Notes under the pieces: generated by a model
Databases searched by the model: none
What the model saw: only the letters and a program-made list of their open reading frames with translations
What the model was told of the DNA's origin: nothing
Made by a program: the position numbers and the translations under genes
In this document: positions 26,385 through 35,024 of the stretch, in pieces
Numbering within the stretch: the first letter of the stretch is position 1
Layout of the letters: each line of letters opens with the position of its first letter
Source of the DNA: JAFDBW01 sp963825575
Lineage (GTDB): Bacteria > Desulfobacterota > Desulfuromonadia > Desulfuromonadales > BM103
Length of the DNA: 64,000 bases
Direction of reading: 5' to 3'
NCBI GenBank assembly: GCA_963825575.1
Contig: CAWGUB010000023.1
Span: 26,432-90,431 of the forward strand

Positions 26385-26410
26385 GTTTCCCACGGTTTTG
26401 GTCGGGAAAC
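26385..26410. promoter_or_regulatory. Inverted repeat upstream of the icd promoter
   Basis: Perfect 7-bp arms GTTTCCC (26385-26391) and GGGAAAC (26404-26410) with a 12-base spacer. Its centre is about 63 bases upstream of the start point predicted from the icd promoter, a usual place for an activator dimer. The rest of the 26203-26548 gap shows no gene. Confidence 0.4.
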
Positions 26411-26426
26411 ACCCCACACTTTTTCC

Positions 26427-26454
26427 TTGACAGCCCAAAAGCCGTTTGTATACT
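26427..26454 (+). promoter_or_regulatory. Sigma-70-type promoter of icd
   Basis: TTGACA at 26427-26432, a 16-base spacer and TATACT at 26449-26454. Transcription should start near 26461, giving a leader of about 88 bases to the icd ATG at 26549. Confidence 0.7.
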
Positions 26455-26461
26455 GTATACA
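26447..26461. promoter_or_regulatory. Palindromic operator candidate over the icd -10 element
   Basis: TGTATACTGTATACA, a perfect inverted repeat around a central T. It covers the -10 hexamer and the predicted start point, so a bound protein would block transcription. The core TATACTGTATAC recurs upstream of the kor operon at 29941-29952. Confidence 0.6.
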
Positions 26462-26548
26462 CCTTTCCGCAAGGCTTCCTTGCGCATTTTTTATTTTGAC
26501 ATTCAGCCTCTGGCAATACTGATATAAAACCTTCTAAGGAGAGAGAAA

Positions 26549-28771
26549 ATGGCTAAGATTATCTGGTCAGAAATTGACGAAGCACCTGCATTGGCTACAT
26601 ACGCCTTCCTGCCGATTGTCCAGGCATTCTGTAAAGGAACCGGCGTCGATGTAGAAACCAAGGACATTTCATTGTCTGGCCGCGTTATCGCAAACTTCCC
26701 CGAGAAATTGACCGAACAGCAAAAGATACCCGACTACCTGTCAGAACTGGGCGAACTGGTACTTAAGCCTGAAGCGAACGTTATCAAGCTGCCTAATATC
26801 AGCGCGTCGATCCCCCAGTTGCAGGACTGTATCAAGGAACTTCAGGAAAAGGGTTACGACATCCCCAGCTATCCTGAAGAAGCCAACACCCCGGAAGAAA
26901 AAGAACTGCAGGCACGCTTCGCAAAGTGTCTCGGTTCCGCCGTCAACCCGGTGCTGCGTGAGGGCAACTCCGACCGTCGCGCTGCAGCGTCGGTCAAGAA
27001 ATTCGCTCAGAAGAACCCGCACCGCATGATGCAGGATTGGCCGGCTCCGGGCACCTCCAAGTGCCGCGTCGCGCACATGGATGGTGGTGACTTCTATGAG
27101 ACCGAAAAATCGGTGACCATGGACAAGGCGGACACCGTCAAGATCCAGTTTGTTGACGAAGCCGGCAAAGTAACCGTGAAGAAAGAAGTTGCCCTGCAGG
27201 CTGGCGAAGTGTTTGACAGCTCGGTCATGAAGGTTGCCAAACTGCAAGAGTTCTACGCCAAGACCGCTCAAGAGGCCAAAGAGAAGGGCGTACTGCTTTC
27301 CCTGCATCTCAAAGCGACCATGATGAAAATTTCCGATCCGATCATGTTCGGTCACTGCGTCAAGGTGTACTTCAAGGATGCTCTCAAGAAGCATGCCGAC
27401 ACTCTGGCAAAAATCGGTGCCAACCCGAACTTCGGTATGGGCGACATCCTCAACAAACTCAACAAGCTTCCAGCTGACAAGAAAGCCGAGATCGAAGCGG
27501 ACATCAACGCATGTTACGAAGGTCAGGCTGCCCTGGCCATGGTTGACTCGCGCAAGAACATCACCAATCTGCACGTGCCCAACGATGTCATCGTTGATGC
27601 ATCAATGCCGAACGTTGTGCGTGACGGCGGCAAAATGTGGAACCTGCAGGACGAACTGCAGGACACCATCGCCATGGTTCCTGATCGCTGCTACGCAACC
27701 ATGTACCGCGAGATCTGTGAGGACGCCAACCGGAACGGCCAGTTCAATCCGGCCACCATGGGCAGCGTTGCCAACGTTGGCCTGATGGCGCAAAAAGCCG
27801 AAGAGTATGGCTCCCACGACAAGACCTTCGAGGCTCCTTCGAACGGCAAGTTCCAGGTGGTCAGCTCCGCCGGTAAAGTTCTGATGGAGCAGCCGGTTTC
27901 GACTGGCGACATCTATCGTTCCAGCCAGGCCAAAGACGTTCCGATCAAAGACTGGGTCAAGTTGGCTGTCAAACGTGCCAAAGCTTCCGGTGAGCCCTGT
28001 GTCTTCTGGCTCGACGAAAAGCGTGGTCACGATCAGCAGATCATCAAGAAGGTCAAAAAGTACCTGCCCGAGTTCGACACTGCTGGCCTGGACATCCAGA
28101 TCATGCCGCCGGTTGAGGCTATGAAGTTCTCCCTCAAGCTGGTTCGCCAAGGCAAGAACGCCATCGCTGCAACCGGCAACGTGCTGAGAGACTACCTGAC
28201 CGACCTCTTCCCGATCCTCGAACTCGGCACCTCGGCCCGCATGCTCTCGATCGTCCCCCTGATCAACGGTGGCGGCCTGTTCGAAACCGGCGCCGGTGGT
28301 TCTGCTCCGAAGCACGTGCAGCAGTTCCTCAAGGAAGGTCACATCCGCTGGGACTCCCTCGGTGAGTACTGTGCGCTGGTTCCGTCTCTGGAGCAGGCTG
28401 CTACAGCCGACAACAACCCGAAGGCGGCTATTCTGGCTGAAACCCTGGACGCAGCAATCGGCCAGTACCTTGAAAACCAGAAACTGCCTTCCCGTAAGGT
28501 CAAGGAAATTGACAACCGCGGTGGCAGCTTCTACCTGGCACTCTACTGGGCACAGGCTCTTGCCGCTCAGGACAAGGACGCTGCCATGAAGGCACGTTTT
28601 GCAAAAGTTGCCGCTGAGATCGAGAAGAACGCTGACAAAATCGACGCCGAATTTATCGACTGTCAGGGTTCCCCGGTTGACGTCGGTGGCTACTTCCGCC
28701 CTGACCCAATCAAGGCTGCCGCAGCGATGCGTCCGAGCACGACATTTAACGCAATTATCGACAGTATGTAA
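26549..28771 (+). CDS. icd: Monomeric NADP-dependent isocitrate dehydrogenase
   Basis: A 740-residue enzyme of the monomeric IDH family (about 80 kDa, unrelated in length to the 400-residue dimeric type), converting isocitrate to 2-oxoglutarate with NADP. Family marks include MAKIIWSEIDEAPALATYAF at the start, the SVKKFAQKNPHRMM segment, PGTSKCRVAHMDGGDFYETE, and ETGAGGSAPKHVQQFLKEGH. The length is full. It starts behind AAGGAGAG at 26549. It is followed by a terminator, then mdh and the kor operon, so three consecutive steps of the oxidative TCA cycle lie together. High use of common codons suggests strong expression. Confidence 0.96.
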   Translation: MAKIIWSEIDEAPALATYAFLPIVQAFCKGTGVDVETKDISLSGRVIANFPEKLTEQQKIPDYLSELGELVLKPEANVIKLPNISASIPQLQDCIKELQEKGYDIPSYPEEANTPEEKELQARFAKCLGSAVNPVLREGNSDRRAAASVKKFAQKNPHRMMQDWPAPGTSKCRVAHMDGGDFYETEKSVTMDKADTVKIQFVDEAGKVTVKKEVALQAGEVFDSSVMKVAKLQEFYAKTAQEAKEKGVLLSLHLKATMMKISDPIMFGHCVKVYFKDALKKHADTLAKIGANPNFGMGDILNKLNKLPADKKAEIEADINACYEGQAALAMVDSRKNITNLHVPNDVIVDASMPNVVRDGGKMWNLQDELQDTIAMVPDRCYATMYREICEDANRNGQFNPATMGSVANVGLMAQKAEEYGSHDKTFEAPSNGKFQVVSSAGKVLMEQPVSTGDIYRSSQAKDVPIKDWVKLAVKRAKASGEPCVFWLDEKRGHDQQIIKKVKKYLPEFDTAGLDIQIMPPVEAMKFSLKLVRQGKNAIAATGNVLRDYLTDLFPILELGTSARMLSIVPLINGGGLFETGAGGSAPKHVQQFLKEGHIRWDSLGEYCALVPSLEQAATADNNPKAAILAETLDAAIGQYLENQKLPSRKVKEIDNRGGSFYLALYWAQALAAQDKDAAMKARFAKVAAEIEKNADKIDAEFIDCQGSPVDVGGYFRPDPIKAAAAMRPSTTFNAIIDSM

Positions 28772-28779
28772 GTAAATAT

Positions 28780-28810
28780 GATGGGACGGAGCCTGCGGCT
28801 CCGTCCCATC
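28780..28810 (+). terminator. Intrinsic terminator between icd and mdh
   Basis: Perfect 14-bp stem GATGGGACGGAGCC (28780-28793) with its complement at 28797-28810, a TGC loop, then CTTTTATT. It should end most icd transcripts before mdh. Confidence 0.85.
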
Positions 28811-28846
28811 CTTTTATTCCAACAATTATCCAAAGGAGAGAGAAAA

Positions 28847-29815
28847 ATGGCGAGACCTAAAATTGCACTGATTGGTGGTGGACAGATTGGTGGCGTGCTG
28901 GCTCAGCTGGCCTGCCTGCGTGAATTGGGTGACGTGGTTATGTTCGACGTCGTCGAGGATATGCCCCAGGGCAAGACCCTCGATATCGCCGAAGCATCGC
29001 CGATCGATGGCTTTGACGTTTCCTGCACCGGCACCAATACCTACAAGGATATCGCTGGTGCCAACGTTGTCATCGTTACCGCCGGTCTGCCCCGCAAGCC
29101 GGGCATGAGCCGTGACGACCTGATCGAAGTCAACTCGAAGATCATGACCTCCGTTGCCGAAGGCATCCGTGACAACGCTCCGGACGCTTTCGTCATCGTC
29201 ATCTCCAATCCGCTCGATGCCATGGTCACCCTGTGCCAGAAAGTCACCGGCTTTCCGGCAGAGCGCGTCTTTGGTCAGGCTGGTGTTCTCGACTCCGCCC
29301 GCTTCATGGCTTTCATCGCCTGGGAACTCGGCGTATCCGTCAAGGACGTATCCGCAATGACTCTCGGCGGCCACGGCGACACCATGGTTCCTCTGGTCCG
29401 CTATGCCAGCGTTCAAGGCATCCCGGTCATGGAGCTCCTCGAGCAGAAGTACGGTAGCGCAGCCAAGGCTAAAGAAGTTATGACCGCCATGGTTGAGCGC
29501 ACCAAGGCAGCCGGTGGCGAAGTTGTCGCCCTGCTCAAGACCGGCAGCGCTTTCTACAGCCCGGCATCTGCAGCAATCGCCATGGCCGAATCGGTCCTCA
29601 AGGACCAGAAGCGCGTCCTGCCGACCTGTGCACTGCTCAAAGGTGAATTCGGTGTTGACGGCTACTATGTCGGCGTCCCCTGTGTGCTCGGCGCCGGCGG
29701 TGTTGAAAAGATCGTTGAGTTCAAGCTTGATGCAACCGAGCAGGCCCTGATGGACAACTCGGTCAACGCGGTAAAAGGACTGATTGCCGATCTCGAGAAG
29801 ATGGGCCTCCTGTAA
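28847..29815 (+). CDS. mdh: Malate dehydrogenase
   Basis: A 322-residue NAD-dependent enzyme of the lactate-dehydrogenase-like malate dehydrogenase group. Visible are the dinucleotide fold IALIGGGQIGGVLAQLA, the substrate loop GLPRKPGMSRDDL, ISNPLDAMVTL, and the catalytic His in LGGHGDTMVPL. It oxidises malate to oxaloacetate in the TCA cycle. The ATG at 28847 follows AAAGGAGAG; the frame is open further upstream, but that part runs through the icd terminator. It may need its own promoter or depend on read-through from icd. Confidence 0.96.
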   Translation: MARPKIALIGGGQIGGVLAQLACLRELGDVVMFDVVEDMPQGKTLDIAEASPIDGFDVSCTGTNTYKDIAGANVVIVTAGLPRKPGMSRDDLIEVNSKIMTSVAEGIRDNAPDAFVIVISNPLDAMVTLCQKVTGFPAERVFGQAGVLDSARFMAFIAWELGVSVKDVSAMTLGGHGDTMVPLVRYASVQGIPVMELLEQKYGSAAKAKEVMTAMVERTKAAGGEVVALLKTGSAFYSPASAAIAMAESVLKDQKRVLPTCALLKGEFGVDGYYVGVPCVLGAGGVEKIVEFKLDATEQALMDNSVNAVKGLIADLEKMGLL

Positions 29816-29841
29816 GCTCATACTCTTTACGTCGTACCCAA

Positions 29842-29871
29842 AAGAAGGGCAATGGCGACATTGCCCTTCTT
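29842..29871 (+). terminator. Intrinsic terminator after mdh
   Basis: 12-bp stem AAGAAGGGCAAT (29842-29853) and its complement (29860-29871) around GGCGAC, ending in TTCTTGCTT. The U-run is short. Confidence 0.7.
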
Positions 29872-29940
29872 GCTTATCCAGACTGTAATTTCGCATAGAT
29901 TTCAGGTGTTTTTTAAGCCAGAATAAACACACTGAAAAAA

Positions 29941-29953
29941 TATACTGTATACA
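29941..29953. promoter_or_regulatory. Operator and -10 candidate upstream of the kor operon
   Basis: TATACTGTATACA, the same core as at the icd promoter. TATACT can serve as -10; no good -35 is present 16-18 bases upstream, so the promoter may need an activator. The leader to korD (about 98 bases) holds two small hairpins, GTGGC/GCCAC (29963-29980) and CGCTG/CAGCG (30007-30020). Confidence 0.55.
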
Positions 29954-30050
29954 AAAATTATTGTGGCGTAGCTTGGCCACTTGTGATATCTTTTCGCCGC
30001 AAAATCCGCTGTTTTCAGCGAAAATTCAAGCCCAAAGGAGACGAACCAGA

Positions 30051-30242
30051 ATGAGTGGTGCAAGACTCGAAATCATCGAGCGTAACTGCAAAGGTTGCAG
30101 CATATGCGTCGAATTCTGCCCGAAGGATGTCCTGGAGATGGACGTCTTCCTGGTCACAGCCCCTAGACCGGAAGACTGCATCAAGTGTATGCAGTGTGAG
30201 CTGCTCTGCCCGGACTTCGCCATCAAGGTCCATGACGAGTAA
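30051..30242 (+). CDS. korD: 2-oxoglutarate:ferredoxin oxidoreductase, ferredoxin-like delta subunit
   Basis: A 63-residue protein with two 4Fe-4S motifs: CKGCSICVEFCP and CIKCMQCELLCP. It carries electrons within the KorABCD complex, which decarboxylates 2-oxoglutarate to succinyl-CoA and reduces ferredoxin. It starts at 30051 after AAAGGAG and is the first gene of a four-gene operon whose other members follow within 30 bases of each other. Confidence 0.93.
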   Translation: MSGARLEIIERNCKGCSICVEFCPKDVLEMDVFLVTAPRPEDCIKCMQCELLCPDFAIKVHDE

Positions 30243-30272
30243 ACGACCCATTTCTATACAAGGAGAGTGAAC

Positions 30273-31406
30273 GTGGCTAAGAAAGTTGCTCTGTTACAGG
30301 GGAACGAAGCTTGTGCGATGGGTGCAGTTTATGCCGGCGCCAAGTTCTTCGGTGGTTACCCCATCACCCCCTCGACCGAGGTCGCAGAAGTTCTGTCAAT
30401 CGAACTTCCCAAGGTCGGAGGCAAATTCATCCAGATGGAAGACGAGATTGGCGCCATGGCTTCAGTCATCGGCGCATCTCTGACCGGTGCCAAGTCGATT
30501 ACCGCGACTTCCGGGCCCGGCGTCTCCCTCAAGCAGGAACTGATCGGCTATGCCTGCATCGCCGAAGTCCCCTGCGTCATCATCAACGTTATGCGTGGCG
30601 GTCCTTCGACCGGCATGCCGACCGGACCAGGCCAGTCCGATGTCATGCAGGCCATGTGGGGCACCCACGGTGACCATGCCGCCATCGCCCTGGTACCGGC
30701 ATCCTGCCAGGAGATCTTCTCCGAGACGGTCCGCGCCTTCAACCTCGCCGAAAAATACCGCATGCCGGTACAGGTTCTCTTTGACGAGATCGTTGGTCAC
30801 ATGCGCGAGCGCATCGTGTTCCCCGAACCGGGTGAACTGGAAGTCATCGATCGCGAAGCCCCCTCGGTCGGCCCTGAAGACTACAAACCCTACGATTCCA
30901 CCAAGGGACAGATTCCACCGCTGGCGGCCTTCGGTTCCGAATACAAATACCATGTCACCGGCCTGAACAAGGCTGATGATGGTTTCCCGACCACCAAGGC
31001 CAGCCTGGTTGAAGCGGAAGAGCGTCGCCAGATTGCCAAGGTCATGGACAACATCGCTGACATCGAGTCGTACGAGGAGTACATGACCGAAGACGCGGAA
31101 GTGATTATCTGGTCTTTCGGTTCGACCGCCCGTTCAGCACGCTATGCAGTCAACGAACTGCGCAAAGAGGGGATCAAGGCCGGCATGTTCCGCGCCATCA
31201 CCCTCTGGCCGTTCCCGGTACAACGGACTGCCGAGTTGGCAAAAAAGGTCAAGGCCATCGTGGTTGCGGAGATGAACCTTGGCCAGATGGTTTTCGAAGT
31301 TGAGCGCGTTGCCAAAGGCAACTGTGTTGTGGTCCATGAAGGCCGGGTCGATGGTGAGCCGATCAATCCCGGACAGATCATGGCCAAAGTCAAGGAGGTC
31401 CTCTAA
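30273..31406 (+). CDS. korA: 2-oxoglutarate:ferredoxin oxidoreductase, alpha subunit
   Basis: A 377-residue subunit with the pyrimidine-binding type fold of 2-oxoacid oxidoreductases: FFGGYPITPSTEVAEVL, QMEDEIGAMASVIGASL and TATSGPGVSLKQE are characteristic. It forms the catalytic core with KorB. Start: GTG at 30273, 7 bases after AAGGAG; an earlier GTG at 30267 is only one base from that site and less likely. Its stop TAA overlaps the korB ATG by one base, so the two are made in equal amounts. Confidence 0.94.
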   Translation: MAKKVALLQGNEACAMGAVYAGAKFFGGYPITPSTEVAEVLSIELPKVGGKFIQMEDEIGAMASVIGASLTGAKSITATSGPGVSLKQELIGYACIAEVPCVIINVMRGGPSTGMPTGPGQSDVMQAMWGTHGDHAAIALVPASCQEIFSETVRAFNLAEKYRMPVQVLFDEIVGHMRERIVFPEPGELEVIDREAPSVGPEDYKPYDSTKGQIPPLAAFGSEYKYHVTGLNKADDGFPTTKASLVEAEERRQIAKVMDNIADIESYEEYMTEDAEVIIWSFGSTARSARYAVNELRKEGIKAGMFRAITLWPFPVQRTAELAKKVKAIVVAEMNLGQMVFEVERVAKGNCVVVHEGRVDGEPINPGQIMAKVKEVL

Positions 31407-32224
31407 TGGCTTACGATTACGAGAAGTCGATCCGTCCCGGCAAGCTGCCGCACATCTGGTGCCCAGGCTGCGGTCACGGCATCGTTATGAAGGGCCTGAT
31501 CCGGGCCATGGACACCTGTGAACTGGATCGCAAGAACACCGCTATCGTTTCAGGGATAGGCTGCGCCAGCCGCCTCCCCGGTTACCTCGACGCCTGCACC
31601 CTGCACACCGCCCACGGCCGCGCTGCTGCGTTTGCCACCGGCGTCAAGATGGCCAAACCGGAAATGACTGTTATCTGCTGCGGCGGCGACGGTGATGGGA
31701 CCGCGATCGGCGGCAACCACTTCATCCATGCCTGCCGCCGCAACATCGACATGACCTATGTCCTGATGAACAACTTCATCTACGGCATGACCGGCGGTCA
31801 GTTCTCACCCTGCACCCCGACCGGCGCCAAGGCATCGACCACGCCTTACGGCAACCCGGACCCGATCTTTGACATCTCCAAGCTGGCCATCGGTTCAGGT
31901 GCGACCTTCGTCGCCCGGACCACCGCTGCCCATCCCCGTGAGATCGACAAGCTGATCGTGCAGGGGATCCAGCACAAGGGGATGTCGATCATCGAGGTGC
32001 TCGACGATTGCCCGACCACTTACGGTCGCCGCAACAAGTTCCGCTCCGTTGTCGACATGATGAAGCACCTCAAGGCCAATGCTGTTCCGGTGAAAGCTGC
32101 CGCCAAGATGACTGCCGAACAGCTCGCCGGCAAATTCCTCACTGGCGTGCTGTTCCATGATACGGAAAAGCCCGAGTACTGCGATATGTACGCAGAAGTT
32201 ATCAAGAAGGCGCAAGGCGCCTGA
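31406..32224 (+). CDS. korB: 2-oxoglutarate:ferredoxin oxidoreductase, thiamine-diphosphate beta subunit
   Basis: A 272-residue subunit that binds thiamine diphosphate. WCPGCGHGIVMKGLIRAMD at the start and the GDG motif CCGGDGDGTAIGGNHFIHA with the downstream Asn region MNNFIYGMTGGQFSPCTP are diagnostic for the family. It works with KorA on 2-oxoglutarate; the neighbours icd and mdh support this substrate over pyruvate or branched-chain oxoacids, which the sequence alone does not settle. Confidence 0.94.
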   Translation: MAYDYEKSIRPGKLPHIWCPGCGHGIVMKGLIRAMDTCELDRKNTAIVSGIGCASRLPGYLDACTLHTAHGRAAAFATGVKMAKPEMTVICCGGDGDGTAIGGNHFIHACRRNIDMTYVLMNNFIYGMTGGQFSPCTPTGAKASTTPYGNPDPIFDISKLAIGSGATFVARTTAAHPREIDKLIVQGIQHKGMSIIEVLDDCPTTYGRRNKFRSVVDMMKHLKANAVPVKAAAKMTAEQLAGKFLTGVLFHDTEKPEYCDMYAEVIKKAQGA

Positions 32225-32248
32225 TCATTACACTAAGGAGAAAGAACC

Positions 32249-32797
32249 ATGGCTGAACGTTATGAGCTTCGCTTTTCCGGTGCCGGTGGTCAGGGTCTGA
32301 TCACCGCCGGAATCATCCTCGCCGAGGCAGCATCCATCATCGAAGGCAAAAGCGCCGTGCAGTCACAGAGCTACGGCCCTGAAGCCCGTGGTGGCGCCTC
32401 GAAATCCGAGGTTATAATCTCGGACGCACCAATCGACTACCCAAAAGCAACCATCGTCGACGCCTGCCTGGCAATGACCCAGGAAGCAGCCGATAAGTAT
32501 GCGAACGGCATCAAAAAAGGCGGCCTGTTGCTGCTTGACGCCGACTTTGTACATACCGCACCGAAAGGGGATTTTATCGTCCATCGCCTGCCGATCATGC
32601 GCATGGCGAAGGAAGACATCGGTCGCGAGATCGTTGCCAACGTGGTTGCCTTCGGCGCCATGATCGGTCTGACCGGTGTAGTCTCCAGGGAAGCCGGTGA
32701 AGAGGCCGTGCTGCGTAAGGTCCCGGAGGCTTTCAAGGAACTGAACAAGAAGGCTTTCAGCCTCGGCTTCGAAAAGGGCAAGGAACTGGCCAACTAA
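32249..32797 (+). CDS. korC: 2-oxoglutarate:ferredoxin oxidoreductase, gamma subunit
   Basis: A 182-residue subunit with the gamma-domain signature RFSGAGGQGLITAGIILAEA and QSQSYGPEARGGASKSEVI. It completes the KorDABC complex and contacts CoA and the ferredoxin side. It starts 24 bases after korB behind AAGGAG and is followed by a terminator, closing the operon. Confidence 0.93.
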   Translation: MAERYELRFSGAGGQGLITAGIILAEAASIIEGKSAVQSQSYGPEARGGASKSEVIISDAPIDYPKATIVDACLAMTQEAADKYANGIKKGGLLLLDADFVHTAPKGDFIVHRLPIMRMAKEDIGREIVANVVAFGAMIGLTGVVSREAGEEAVLRKVPEAFKELNKKAFSLGFEKGKELAN

Positions 32798-32820
32798 AAC
32801 AGCTCTGAACATGCAGTGTA

Positions 32821-32854
32821 AAAAAGTCCGGCAGGGTATCCCGCCGGACTTTTT
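32821..32854 (+). terminator. Intrinsic terminator of the kor operon
   Basis: AAAAAGTCCGGC (32821-32832) pairs with GCCGGACTTTTT (32843-32854), with an inner GGG-TAT-CCC, ending in a run of five T. Confidence 0.9.
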
Positions 32855-32950
32855 CATTCTATACCGCCTGTCAATAACAATGCATTTATCCTTTGCGCTC
32901 TTAGCGGCTTTGCGTTAAAAAATGTCAGGTAAGAGATCTGGAGGATAAAA

Positions 32951-33439
32951 ATGCCCGTTTATGAATTCTACTGTGCAGATTGCCATGCCATTTTCAACTT
33001 CCTCTCCCGTCGTGTCAACACGGACACAACCCCGTCCTGTCCACGCTGTAATCAGCCAGGGCTGGAAAAGCAGGTTTCTGCCTTTGCCATTTCCAAAAAC
33101 CTCGACGCACCTGACGAGGGCGTGCCGGATATCGACGAATCAAAAATGGAGCAGGCGATGATGGCCCTGGCAGGCGAGATGGAGAGCATGGACGAGAATG
33201 ACCCTAAAGCTATGGCGAATTTCATGCGCAGGTTTTCAAGCATGACCGGGATGGATCTTGGCGAAGGCGCAGAAGAGGCCCTCAGCCGCCTGGAAGCAGG
33301 TGAGGACCCGGAACAGATTGAAACCGAGATGGGGGAGCTGTTCGACGGCAACGACCTGTTCAGCCAGAAGAAGTTGAAAGGCTTGAAGAAGCGATACCTG
33401 CCCCCCGAGCACGACGATACGCTTTATACCCTTGACTGA
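32951..33439 (+). CDS. FmdB-type zinc-ribbon protein
   Basis: A 162-residue protein. The first 45 residues form an FmdB/CxxC_CxxC_SSSS zinc ribbon (MPVYEFYCADCHAIF, then CPRCNQPG), a regulatory-type domain of unknown partner. The rest is acidic and helical, with a Met-rich stretch (MEQAMMALAGEMESMDEN) and a repeated turn of Leu-Glu residues. It lies after the kor terminator with its own ribosome site (GGAGG) and probably its own promoter. Confidence 0.75.
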   Translation: MPVYEFYCADCHAIFNFLSRRVNTDTTPSCPRCNQPGLEKQVSAFAISKNLDAPDEGVPDIDESKMEQAMMALAGEMESMDENDPKAMANFMRRFSSMTGMDLGEGAEEALSRLEAGEDPEQIETEMGELFDGNDLFSQKKLKGLKKRYLPPEHDDTLYTLD

Positions 33440-33446
33440 CCTGCCA

Positions 33447-33490
33447 TAATAAAGAGGGCCATGTAACAAGTTACATGGCCCTCTTTATTA
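33447..33490. terminator. Bidirectional terminator between zinc-ribbon gene and fbp
   Basis: A perfect 21-bp stem (33447-33467 with 33470-33490) with a two-base AA loop. T-rich on both strands, it can end both convergent genes. Confidence 0.9.
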
Positions 33491-33507
33491 ACTTATCAAA
33501 GCGCCAG

Positions 33508-34458
33508 CTAACCCTCTTCTTCCCTGATACATTTTTCCACAAGTTCGACAGCGTCAGGTGATCCGATGAAGACCGGCGCACGCTGATCAGCACTTTCCGG
33601 CTCAATATCAAGGATCCTCTGTCTGCCGGTAGATGCCGCACCACCTGCCTGCTCAACCAGGAAGGCCATGGGATTCAATTCGTAGAGCAGGCGAAGTTTG
33701 CCCTCGGGAGCATCTGTGAGGTGCGGATACATGAAGATACCACTTCGCTTGATCAGAATCTGGTTGATATCCGGGACAAATCCGCCGCTGTAGCGCAGTT
33801 TGGCACCTTTGGTCTCGAGGTTTTGGGTAAACTTTTCGACCCCGCTGGAATATTTATTGCGGGCCCCGCCAGGGGCATAGATCTTGGCCGATCCCTCCAG
33901 CTGGATATTCTCCTGGACCAGGTCAAATTCCATCAGCAGGTTCATGGCAAATTCATGCACGCCGTTACCGGTTGACACCACCATGGTTGTGCGGGGGCCG
34001 TAAAGGACATAGAGTGCAGCAACCTGATTCCGCCCCGGTTGCAGGATATTATCTCCCTCGTAAATGGAGACAATAGTACCGACAGCAAGATTGACATCGA
34101 CAAGGGAGGATCCATCAAGAGGATCAAATGCAACAGAATAACGGCCGTTGGTCGGAACTGACACCGTTATAATTTCATCGACCTCCTCGGAGGCCATCTT
34201 GGCGACCACGCCGGAATACATCAAGCGCTTTTGAATAATCCGGTCTGACAAGACATCGAGTGCCAGCTGTTGTTCACCATAGAGGTTTGATGTCCCGGCC
34301 ACACCGAGGTCACCGGTACGGATTGCATTAATAATATACTTTGAGGCATTGGCTATTTCGCAAATAACACGGGTCAGGTCGCGATCGACGCCCGTTTCCC
34401 GTAAATAGCGCCGCAAATTGATCTGAAATTTGGTCTGTCCTCTTTCGGCTGAAGCCAT
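33508..34458 (-). CDS. fbp: Class I fructose-1,6-bisphosphatase
   Basis: A 316-residue gluconeogenic enzyme that removes the 1-phosphate of fructose 1,6-bisphosphate. The metal-binding mark VAFDPLDGSSLVDVNLAVGT and the GAKLRYSGGFVPDINQIL and LLYELNPMAFLVEQAGG segments are typical of class I. Start ATG at 34458 after AAGGAGG. In bacteria that grow on acetate, as the TCA genes here suggest, it would be needed for gluconeogenesis. Confidence 0.94.
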   Translation of the reverse strand: MASAERGQTKFQINLRRYLRETGVDRDLTRVICEIANASKYIINAIRTGDLGVAGTSNLYGEQQLALDVLSDRIIQKRLMYSGVVAKMASEEVDEIITVSVPTNGRYSVAFDPLDGSSLVDVNLAVGTIVSIYEGDNILQPGRNQVAALYVLYGPRTTMVVSTGNGVHEFAMNLLMEFDLVQENIQLEGSAKIYAPGGARNKYSSGVEKFTQNLETKGAKLRYSGGFVPDINQILIKRSGIFMYPHLTDAPEGKLRLLYELNPMAFLVEQAGGAASTGRQRILDIEPESADQRAPVFIGSPDAVELVEKCIREEEG

Positions 34459-34595
34459 AATGTTCCTCCTTGTAATCTAAACTCGCATAATTTTAGACGA
34501 TCGAACTGTCAGGAGCAAGAAATGATAGTAAAAAGATCACCTTGACCCTGTTTTGGACAATGGTAAGCTTTATGCAAACAACCAAGGAGGAAGAT

Positions 34596-35018
34596 ATGGA
34601 CGAGCAAGATAAAGAACTGAAATCACAAGAAGCTGGAGCCGGCGAAGAAACCGAGCATCAAGATGATCACCTCGAAAAGCTCAAGGAAACCACAGAGAAA
34701 ATCTGGGGGAGCACTCGGCATGCTTTCAACACTGCCACCTTCAAGGCCAACCAGTATAAAAAATTGGTGCAGAAGAAGATCGACATCTCCGCGCTGCATA
34801 AAAAGATCGGCTCAACTCACGCAGAACTAGGCAAACTGGTTGACGATTTGCGCGAAGCCGGCAAAAAAAATATCCTGAGCCAGGAGGCGGTCAAGACTGT
34901 CCTGAACAGGCTTGATGAACTGAGGGCCGAAGCGGTTGCTCTCGAGGAAGAGGTCGAGCAGATCAGAGCCGAGGAGTCTTCACCGGCAACGGTGCAGTCC
35001 GAGGACAAGACAGAGTAA
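34596..35018 (+). CDS. Acidic coiled-coil protein, function unknown
   Basis: A 140-residue protein with no recognised family. It starts at 34596 with an excellent ribosome site (AAGGAGG, 5 bases); the longer frame from 34542 lacks one. The first 30 residues are very acidic, then a helical part with a basic patch (TFKANQYKKLVQKKIDISAL), and a C-terminal coiled coil (NRLDELRAEAVALEEEVEQI). No signal or membrane segment. The shape is like small phasin- or YtxH-adjacent proteins, but I do not assign it. Confidence 0.65.
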   Translation: MDEQDKELKSQEAGAGEETEHQDDHLEKLKETTEKIWGSTRHAFNTATFKANQYKKLVQKKIDISALHKKIGSTHAELGKLVDDLREAGKKNILSQEAVKTVLNRLDELRAEAVALEEEVEQIRAEESSPATVQSEDKTE

Positions 35019-35024
35019 TATCGT

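Noticed and set aside
26741..28342. Long antisense frames opposite icd (277 and 246 residues)
   Set aside because: They mirror the codon bias of the strongly coding icd strand; no start sites or family features.
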